Made by a program: the position numbers and the translations under genes. DNA of 64,000 nt, taken from Betaproteobacteria bacterium UKL13-2. Its GTDB lineage: Bacteria > Pseudomonadota > Gammaproteobacteria > Burkholderiales > Usitatibacteraceae. The notes below the pieces were generated by a model. The model saw nothing but the letters and a program-made list of their open reading frames with translations, did no database searches and had not been told where the DNA came from. Below are positions 10,675-16,585 of this stretch, piece by piece. The stretch spans positions 2,785,733-2,849,732 of the forward strand of contig CP012157.1 in the NCBI GenBank assembly GCA_001602455.1. Direction: 5' to 3'. Position 1 is the first letter of the stretch, and each line of letters starts with the position of its first letter.

Positions 10675-11732
10675 ACACAAAATCTGAAAAAAATCGTGCC
10701 ACCCCGACCCCATCCGCCCCATCCACGCAGGTCACCCCATCCACGCGGGTCACCCCAGCCACTCCGCCGATCCCCTCCCCGCTCTCCGCATTATCGGATA
10801 CCGATAAAAAAATGCTGGAGCTGCTCCTAAAGGGCGCATCCGGCCGCACCATCGCGCAACGCTTGGGCTACAAAGAAGGCACGACGCGCGTGTATTTGCA
10901 CTCGCTTTACAAGCGCATCGGTGTGAATAACAAAACCAGCGCCGTCACTTGGTATCTCGATACGATCGCCGCCAATGAACAAAATATCGAACAGGTGAAC
11001 CAAGGGCAGCCGATGCACCGCTTCAACTCCTTCGGCGATATGGCGGTTCGACGTGGCTTGCTCAACAGCCTCGGCTTTCTGGGCGTATTTGTCGGCCCCT
11101 ATGGTCGTATGTGGGAAGTGGCGAGCAAGTTAAAGGACGCACGATCCCTGCGTCCCACCGTCGCCGACCTCCAGCTTCGCTCGCTGGCAAGATCGCTTTG
11201 GGAGGCGCTGGTGGCCGGCGATTTTGCAGAGGGTAAACGTCAATTTGATTCAGGGACACTGCCCAAGGTGTTTGTGGCGTCCCCGTCTGACGCGGTGGTG
11301 CTCACCATGCTGCTCATTCTCGGCGGCTACACGTCGAGCGCCAAAAAAGCCATTGCCTCACTGCCGCCAAGGAAAAGTGGCAGTCTTGGCGTCACTGCGG
11401 ACGAATTGCGTGGTCTGCTGGCGACATCCGACGCGGTCGAACGCGGCAGTGACAGCGGCGTGGCCGCATTGCATGAGCTCATCGGTGCGGCCAATGCTCG
11501 CCCGGTGTACCGGCACGTCATGCTGACGGCTTTGTTCCACCTCTACCGCATGCGCAACGATATGCCGCGCACCATGGCCGTCGCCGATGCGATCTGGGCA
11601 GAAGCGGAAAGCGCCCAGAAACACTTGGCCGCCTCTGGCGACAAAACCCTGCCACCAGAGGCAACCCTGCCCACGCCACCACCGGTGACGGCGAGCAAGC
11701 TCACGAGCTACCTAGAAAAGCTCGGCGCGTAG
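10671..11732 (+). CDS. LuxR-type DNA-binding regulator with helical C-terminal domain
   Basis: 353 residues. A Pro/Thr/Ser-rich N-terminal segment (about 1-40) precedes a LuxR/NarL-type helix-turn-helix at about 40-105 (LSDTDKKMLELLLKGASGRT, then YKEGTTRVYLHSLYKRIGV). The DNA-binding domain is N-terminal, unlike most LuxR proteins. The remaining 240 residues are helical, with alanine/leucine-rich repeats reminiscent of TPR scaffolds. It overlaps the HD-GYP gene by ATGA, so the three genes form one operon. A small double-glycine peptide gene points toward its 3' end. The regulated target is unknown; the peptide gene is the obvious candidate. Confidence 0.8.
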   Translation: MNTKSEKNRATPTPSAPSTQVTPSTRVTPATPPIPSPLSALSDTDKKMLELLLKGASGRTIAQRLGYKEGTTRVYLHSLYKRIGVNNKTSAVTWYLDTIAANEQNIEQVNQGQPMHRFNSFGDMAVRRGLLNSLGFLGVFVGPYGRMWEVASKLKDARSLRPTVADLQLRSLARSLWEALVAGDFAEGKRQFDSGTLPKVFVASPSDAVVLTMLLILGGYTSSAKKAIASLPPRKSGSLGVTADELRGLLATSDAVERGSDSGVAALHELIGAANARPVYRHVMLTALFHLYRMRNDMPRTMAVADAIWAEAESAQKHLAASGDKTLPPEATLPTPPPVTASKLTSYLEKLGA

Positions 11733-11760
11733 CGTGCCTAGAACACAGCGGACGTATCGG

Positions 11761-11834
11761 AGGCATGGGGCATGGGACATGAGGCACGGAACACGGGGTA
11801 CGGGACACGGGGTACGGGACACAAAACACGGGCC
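11761..11834. repeat. Tandem GC-rich repeat after the LuxR gene
   Basis: Two exact 14-bp units ACACGGGGTACGGG (11791-11818) are flanked by diverged units containing GGGACA, GGCACGG and CACGGG. It lies between the convergent LuxR and peptide genes and has no terminator structure. Confidence 0.7.
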
Positions 11835-11880
11835 ACAGAGGGCGCATGGAGCATCGCATTGACCACCGCAGGAGCCGCGC

Positions 11881-12039
11881 TTAGATGCAGGGTGAATCAC
11901 CATACCCACCGCCAATGGCTGCCAATTGGGTATCGAGTAGCTCCACCAACTGCTCGCGTGAAAACGGTTCGTCGGCATTGCCGAATGAAACAGCAGCGGA
12001 CATATTGGTTTGGTTGGTGAGGGTGCTGATTGATTTCAT
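11881..12039 (-). CDS. Small peptide with double-glycine leader
   Basis: An open frame of 52 codons. The ATG (12039) has GACAGGAATCAAC directly upstream, a usable AGGA ribosome site at seven bases. The protein begins MKSISTLTNQ, has a charged middle (EPFSREQLVEL) and ends LLDTQLAAIGGGYGDSPCI. The segment LLDTQLAAIGGG matches position by position the double-glycine export leader pattern LSxxELxxIxGG. Cleavage there would free a seven-residue tail YGDSPCI with one cysteine. Known families with such leaders are class II bacteriocins, peptide pheromones and RiPP precursors exported by C39-peptidase ABC transporters; none is in this window. It is convergent with the TPR/HD-GYP/LuxR operon. Identity is inferred from the leader pattern alone. 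Confidence 0.55.
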   Translation of the reverse strand: MKSISTLTNQTNMSAAVSFGNADEPFSREQLVELLDTQLAAIGGGYGDSPCI

Positions 12040-12304
12040 GTTGATTCCTGTCAAAGTGATGTGGAAGATTTTTTTTGCCCCGAAGTGAGCATGGTCATTC
12101 TTTCAAATGTTATTGGTTTGATCGACCTAGATATCTTTTGCATAATGGCCGGTTGGCGTCGGCGTTCCGGTCGCAACACATGAGACTGATGGGAAGCCGA
12201 CACGGCGACCCAAAAAGCGAAACAAACTGCAATATGGATTGAAGAACCAGAAAAGGATCGGAGAACCAGAACGCACAGAAAGCACAGAACGCTCAAAAAG
12301 CTCA

Positions 12305-12328
12305 AAACCCGCCTCGTGCGGGTTTTTG
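12305..12328 (+). terminator. Rho-independent terminator-like hairpin
   Basis: Stem CCCGC/GCGGG with loop CTCGT followed by TTTTTG on the plus strand. It is the same hairpin found after tRNA-His on the other strand, here with no obvious gene to terminate, so it may be a dispersed copy. Confidence 0.6.
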
Positions 12329-12426
12329 TTTTGGGGACGAGGCCCGCGACTCCGATCATGCCTGCGCATGATGGGACGGCGACGAGTCTAAGCGCGATGC
12401 AATGCGTGAAGTGGGTGCTGATGGGG

Positions 12427-12506
12427 TGCTCCGCCGAGGGGCTGCTCCGCCGAGGGGCTGCTCCGCTGAGGGGGTGGTCCGCTGAGGGGGTGGTCCGCTG
12501 AGGGGG
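12427..12506. repeat. Five tandem 16-bp repeats
   Basis: Units TGCTCCGCCGAGGGGC (two exact copies), TGCTCCGCTGAGGGGG, then TGGTCCGCTGAGGGGG twice. They are direct, back to back and without spacers, so this is a minisatellite rather than a CRISPR array. Confidence 0.85.
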
Positions 12507-12516
12507 CTACTCACCT

Positions 12517-12567
12517 CCATCAGCCACCCCAAAACAAAAAACCCGCACGAGGCGGGTGGCTGATGGG
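12517..12567. repeat. Palindrome made of tRNA-His tails around a hairpin
   Basis: CCATCAGCCACCC on the left and GGGTGGCTGATGG on the right are inverted copies of the 3' end of tRNA-His. They enclose the CCCGCACGAGGCGGG hairpin (12542-12556). It is a second, slightly shortened copy of the structure at 12685-12751. Confidence 0.7.
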
Positions 12568-12684
12568 GCTGCTCATGGCGCCTTTACATCCCGCACCATT
12601 CGGCCTTCGGCTCGCACTCGCTGCACTCGCGCGACCTGCGCAAGTCCACTGGACTTGCTGGTCGAACCCAAGCGGCTTCTCACC

Positions 12685-12751
12685 TCCATCAGCCACCCCA
12701 AAACAAAAAACCCGCACGAGGCGGGTTTTGTGTTTTGGGGTGGCTGATGGG
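12685..12751 (-). terminator. tRNA-His terminator inside a long palindrome
   Basis: Downstream of tRNA-His on the minus strand, the hairpin CCCGCCTCGTGCGGG (12711-12725) is followed by TTTTTTG. The flanks are an inverted copy of the tRNA tail (CCATCAGCCACCCC at 12686-12699 against the true tail at 12736-12750), making the whole segment a near-perfect palindrome. It probably terminates the tRNA transcript. Confidence 0.75.
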
Positions 12752-12811
12752 GTTCGAACCCACGACAACTGGAATCACAATCCAGGACTCTACCGCTGAG
12801 CTACAACCACC
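12736..12811 (-). tRNA. tRNA-His (GTG)
   Basis: Cloverleaf on the minus strand with the anticodon loop TTGTGAT between CTGGA and TCCAG, giving anticodon GTG. The T-arm GGGTTCGAACCC is present. The acceptor has the extra 5' G typical of tRNA-His paired with C73, and the 3' CCA is encoded. 76 nt including CCA. Confidence 0.95.
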
Positions 12812-12879
12812 GTCGGACAAACTGCGAGAGGCCACGAATTATAACAAGCATAGGCGACGGCGTCACACCCAATACCCAA

Positions 12880-13015
12880 GGGAACTTCTCGAAACCGTCG
12901 CGACCGAGCGAAGTTCGTGCCGACGGGTTTGGCAAACACGGGACACGTACCCAGTGTACGGCGAGCACCGCTGGCGCGAAATTCGCCCACGCAGCAGGTT
13001 TATAGAAGTTCTCCC
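12880..13015. repeat. Palindromic interspersed element, copy 1
   Basis: About 136 bp, beginning GGGAACTTCTCGAAACC and ending with an inverted version, GGTTTATAGAAGTTCTCCC. The inner blocks GGGCGAA/TTCGCCC are also inverted, so most of the element can fold on itself. Near-identical copies lie at 27002-27135 and 62144-62275. It sits between tRNA-His and the AstE-like gene. It has no coding capacity of its own. Confidence 0.85.
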
Positions 13016-13034
13016 AACCAAGAAAGACTCGCTA

Positions 13035-13979
13035 TTAGGCCCGAGCCAGGTAATACCACTCGTTGCCCGGCAGCGACTTCGCATCAGGAAACATGATGTA
13101 CCCGTCGAATGGCGCAACCAGCTTAGTGCCATCAGCCCGCGTACCAATCCAATCCCCTTTCGCCAGCCGATTGAAGCTCGCCCACTCGCGGCTGAAGCTG
13201 TCACCCGCATCGTGCTTATCGATCACGTCCTGCAAGTGCAGGTGTTCAACATTGGTCACCGGCTGTGGCTTCACGCTATCACTGATGCCGAGTAATGCCA
13301 GCGTGTTGAGAATGGCACGATACGCAACTTCGGGCGACTCCGGATCATCATGCTGCCCACACTCAAGCGTGATGGCGTAACCGCCAACGGATCGCATATA
13401 TTCGGTCGTGCCCACACCATAGCGAGGGTCGGTATTGTGCGGGTTTAGCGGTGTCGCAGTGGTTTGCGCTCGTTGTTGACGGCGTGTGACACCAAGCGCA
13501 TAGGTATCGAGCCACCCATCGACAAAACGGTGAACGCCGAGATGCGCCGCCATCTCCCGCTCCTTAGCGTGATGTTTGAAAGGCTGCAGGTCTCCGTCAT
13601 TGTCAATCGGCCCCAACATGGCAAAAGCGGGATTTTTTGCGCGCGTGGAGTGCAAGTCCAGAAGGGCATCGTGTTGTGACAGCAGCGGGCAAAGCCAGTT
13701 GGCGACGTGGTCCTCAAACTCAACTGGCACGCCGACGGGATACAAGTTGCGGTTGAGGTTTCGATCACCGACTCTGTCGCCTTTCTGATACGCGAGCGGA
13801 TTCGTGATTGGCACAAAGGTGACATGGCCGGTAACGATGTTCACGCGACCAGCGTCGATATCAGCAAGCACGCGTTTGATGGCGCTGGTTCCGCATGTCT
13901 CATTGCCGTGCACCGCACCGGTCACAATCAAGCGCGGGCCGGGGAAAATGCCGGAAAGTTGAGTGGATTGAAAATGCAT
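13035..13979 (-). CDS. Succinylglutamate desuccinylase/aspartoacylase family protein
   Basis: Zinc carboxypeptidase-fold enzyme (AstE/AspA family) of 314 residues. The metal-binding pair is in TGAVHGNETCG (His24 and Glu27), the third ligand in LLDLHSTRA (about His112) and the catalytic glutamate probably in ITLECGQHDD. Such enzymes remove acyl groups from N-acylated amino acids. The substrate is not predictable; true AstE is excluded on context because no other ast genes are near. It is transcribed away from the dipeptidase gene. Confidence 0.82.
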   Translation of the reverse strand: MHFQSTQLSGIFPGPRLIVTGAVHGNETCGTSAIKRVLADIDAGRVNIVTGHVTFVPITNPLAYQKGDRVGDRNLNRNLYPVGVPVEFEDHVANWLCPLLSQHDALLDLHSTRAKNPAFAMLGPIDNDGDLQPFKHHAKEREMAAHLGVHRFVDGWLDTYALGVTRRQQRAQTTATPLNPHNTDPRYGVGTTEYMRSVGGYAITLECGQHDDPESPEVAYRAILNTLALLGISDSVKPQPVTNVEHLHLQDVIDKHDAGDSFSREWASFNRLAKGDWIGTRADGTKLVAPFDGYIMFPDAKSLPGNEWYYLARA

Positions 13980-14129
13980 GGACGCGATGGCAAGGTAAAT
14001 ACGGTGGAATTCGGTCGTCGCTCAAGTTGCGAGCGGTCATTCAAGTCGCTAAAGTGTGATTTTACCCGTGCGCGCACCCCTCTGGGCGATCGCATTTTTA
14101 TTCAGCACAACCACGACCAGACTCGATCG

Positions 14130-14744
14130 ATGGCCGCACTCACTTTTCGTATCGAAGACCTCGCGCTGCATGCCGGGTTTCGACATCTTTTGTCCATCCC
14201 TGATATCACGGTCGATCTCAGATACGGCACAGCAAATAATTTTGTTGGTCGTGACCTTTACGGCGACCTCGATTGCGCGTGGCTGCACAAAGACGCTGCC
14301 GATGCACTGGAGGCGGCCTCCAAATCATTGCGGGCAGCACGCCCGAATCTGCAATTACTTGTACTCGATGCCCTCCGACCGCAACGCGTGCAAGAGGCAC
14401 TTTGGCAGGCGCTTGAGGGCACGCCGTTGACGATGTATCTTGCCAATCCCATTACGGGCTCAATTCACTCGTTTGGCATGGCAGTTGACGTCACACTGAC
14501 GAACGCAGACGGCGAAGAGCTTGATATGGGAACGCCATTTGACGACTTGACTGAACTCTCCCATCCGGGGCTTGAGGAAGGTTTTTTTCTGCAAGGGCAA
14601 TTGACGGAGAACCAACTTGCCAACCGCCATCTACTCCGGGACCTGATGACCGGCAGCGGCTACCGCGGGATCAGTACCGAATGGTGGCACTTTGATTTTG
14701 GCGACCGTCAACAAGTCCGCGCAAACTATCCGCGCGTACTTTGA
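14130..14744 (+). CDS. ddpX: D-alanyl-D-alanine dipeptidase, VanX/DdpX family
   Basis: Zinc enzyme cleaving D-Ala-D-Ala, letting the cell reuse D-alanine from wall turnover. The motif SIHSFGMAVD supplies the histidine and aspartate ligands, and EWWHFDF holds the catalytic glutamate and third ligand. I start at the ATG at 14130 (MAALTFRIEDLAL, 204 residues), which matches VanX length; the frame is open much further upstream but that stretch overlaps the divergent gene. No signal peptide, so it is probably cytoplasmic. The following gene, a DD-peptidase, is convergent and ends 8 bp away. No vanH/vanA partners are present, so a recycling role is more likely than glycopeptide resistance. Confidence 0.88.
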   Translation: MAALTFRIEDLALHAGFRHLLSIPDITVDLRYGTANNFVGRDLYGDLDCAWLHKDAADALEAASKSLRAARPNLQLLVLDALRPQRVQEALWQALEGTPLTMYLANPITGSIHSFGMAVDVTLTNADGEELDMGTPFDDLTELSHPGLEEGFFLQGQLTENQLANRHLLRDLMTGSGYRGISTEWWHFDFGDRQQVRANYPRVL

Positions 14745-14752
14745 ATATCCGG

Positions 14753-16267
14753 CTACTTAGTCAAAACCGGGGTCGCGTTTGACCGTGCGACTTCATCGAG
14801 CAAGGCGTCCAGTATCGCGCGTCCACCCGCCAGCGCAGCACGATCATGGTTGACCATGCCAACCACGGCATGAACCTCGCCAGCGACATTGGTGACATAT
14901 CCTGCGACTGACACAACATTGCGTAAGCCGCCGGTTTTGATGCGCGCCGTCTCCGCTGCGGGGCTATCCTTCAATCGGCTACGCATCGAGCCATCCACCG
15001 CAACGATGGGAAGGCTCGACAAAAACTCCGGTGCCCACTTGCTACGGTGCGCCGCGGCCAGCACTGCCGCGAGTTGCTTCGGCGAAATGCGTTCGCGACG
15101 GGAAAGTCCCGAGCCATTGTCCAAGACTACATCAGCATCATCAATTTGTTGCGATTGCAGCCATTTACGAACAACCTGCTCACCTTTGACAATCGTCGGC
15201 ACATCCAGCGATCCATCTTTGTCTGCCACCACAGTCGCATCCGCCCTCGCGCCTAGCGTGAGGAACACCATGCGCGTGATGGCGTTGTCAGAAACTTTAT
15301 TGATATTGCGACTGACCTCGGCGAGCGGGCGGGCGCGGTGCTCGGCCAATACCCGTCTGGTACCGACTGGACTTTCTGCCGTCGGTATCGTCGCGGTCAG
15401 TGTCGATGGCGGTGGTGCCTCGATAATGCGACCAGTGTGCGCGCCGCCGAGTGTCGTCCATAGATTGCGGAAAAGTCGCGACGTATATTCGGCGCGATCA
15501 ATCACGTTCAGGTTGGTGGTGATGGCGCAGTTCTGCGGAAACTCGCCTTCTAGGTGTACCCGAATCTCGCCGTCATCGGCATAGACTGTGGTCGGCCGCT
15601 TCCACCCCTCTTCCCATTTTTCACAAGCGCGCGCGATGAGCGACATATTGGAAATGACCTTTACGCCAGACAATTGTGGTGTGAGCCTAACGGTGAGCGC
15701 GTTGTCCGTCGACGCGATATCAAATTGCGCCAAGTTCATGTTGATTAACAACGCATCCGGGATGACGTTGTAGCGAAATTCCGGTGTTTCATCAAACGGC
15801 GGCACGCCGATGTCGAGCCGCGACGGGTTGAAGAACGTTCGGTCGATCACCACATTTCCGCGTATTTCGCGGATGCCAGATTGACGCACCGCCTGCAACA
15901 TTCGCGAGAAGTCTTCCCAAGAAATATCGGTGTTGCCCTCGCCACGGATGACCAAGTCGCCGTTCAACTGATCGCCGACGATTGGCGCAGAGGTCGAAAT
16001 CTCGGTACGACTCCGGTACGCAGGTCCCAGCTTGTCTAGCCCAACGATGGCGGTCAGCACCTTGATCGTGGAGGCCGGCTGCATCGACTGACTCGGGTAC
16101 TGAGACCAGACGAGCTTTCCATCGGCCAGACGAATAACAGCAACGCCGAGCGCCGTCTCAGGCATGTTGCTAATACGCAACATCTCACTGACCCGGGCCG
16201 GCAGTTGCGCGGTCGCCTGACCAGAAATTGCCGCCCACATCAACCCAAGCCCAATCCAAATTTTCAC
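14753..16267 (-). CDS. dacB: D-alanyl-D-alanine carboxypeptidase/endopeptidase, PBP4 type
   Basis: Periplasmic class C low-molecular-weight penicillin-binding protein (peptidase family S13) that trims and cuts peptidoglycan cross-links. It has a signal peptide (residues 1-20, ending ATA), the active-site STIK (Ser66-Lys69), a second motif SDN in INKVSDNAITRM, and KTG in RIKTGGL. 504 residues is the usual length. It is divergent from the TonB receptor and lies beside the VanX-type gene, so it borders the cell-wall utilisation locus. Confidence 0.93.
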   Translation of the reverse strand: MKIWIGLGLMWAAISGQATAQLPARVSEMLRISNMPETALGVAVIRLADGKLVWSQYPSQSMQPASTIKVLTAIVGLDKLGPAYRSRTEISTSAPIVGDQLNGDLVIRGEGNTDISWEDFSRMLQAVRQSGIREIRGNVVIDRTFFNPSRLDIGVPPFDETPEFRYNVIPDALLINMNLAQFDIASTDNALTVRLTPQLSGVKVISNMSLIARACEKWEEGWKRPTTVYADDGEIRVHLEGEFPQNCAITTNLNVIDRAEYTSRLFRNLWTTLGGAHTGRIIEAPPPSTLTATIPTAESPVGTRRVLAEHRARPLAEVSRNINKVSDNAITRMVFLTLGARADATVVADKDGSLDVPTIVKGEQVVRKWLQSQQIDDADVVLDNGSGLSRRERISPKQLAAVLAAAHRSKWAPEFLSSLPIVAVDGSMRSRLKDSPAAETARIKTGGLRNVVSVAGYVTNVAGEVHAVVGMVNHDRAALAGGRAILDALLDEVARSNATPVLTK

Positions 16268-16585
16268 GGAAATCCCCTATCTAAGACAGATGAATCAATA
16301 CGTTTACCGCGCCTTGGTTCTCTCTGGGCAGCGTTACCATTGTCTTGTTGTATTTTGGTGACGGACGGCAACTAAATCGCGATTGGTAGTATATTGGTAT
16401 TACATTTTTTGAAGCGCAATGTTTCCAAAGCACGTCGAGTGCTTTGCGAATAATTCCAGCGGCAGCCACAAGTTGCCGAACGTCATTAAAAATTGTTTGA
16501 TTTCGCGCCTCAGTATCCCGTTTAGCATCGCCTGACGCGCTCTTTATGCAGTTATTCAGAAATAGCCTTACACAAGGAGAGTTAA
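16268..16585. other. Regulatory region between dacB and the TonB receptor
   Basis: A 318-bp divergent gap with no gene. It contains the 19-bp tandem operator at 16384-16402. Near its right end AAGGAGAG (16576-16583) precedes the GTG start of the receptor. Confidence 0.7.
16384..16402 (+). promoter_or_regulatory. Tandem TGGTATT operator, site 1
   Basis: TGGTAGTATATTGGTATTA: two direct TGGTATT-like half-sites 11 bp apart, one helical turn. It matches sites at 29597-29615 and 34419-34437. It lies 184 bp before the TonB receptor start. The GntR regulator encoded at 33583-34350 is the proposed binder because one site lies before its own gene. Confidence 0.65.

Larger units (their letters stand above)
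12040..12735. other. Gene-free repeat-rich region before tRNA-His
   Basis: No convincing gene. It holds the upstream region of the peptide gene (AT-rich around 12060-12140), three copies of a CCCGCCTCGTGCGGG hairpin, a 16-bp tandem array and two copies of the tRNA-His tail. The open frames seen here arise from these repeats. Confidence 0.7.

Noticed and set aside
12427-12506. CRISPR-like array
   Set aside because: The repeat units are only 16 bp and directly adjacent with no unique spacers; no cas genes are in the window.
13707-14129. N-terminal extension of the VanX-type dipeptidase
   Set aside because: The upstream part of the open frame runs antisense through the divergent AstE-like gene, and VanX proteins start at the position equivalent to 14130.
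14130-14744. Glycopeptide-resistance role for the VanX-type gene
   Set aside because: No vanH, vanA/B ligase or vanRS genes are nearby; the setting next to a DD-peptidase and a wall-catabolic locus fits D-alanine recovery.
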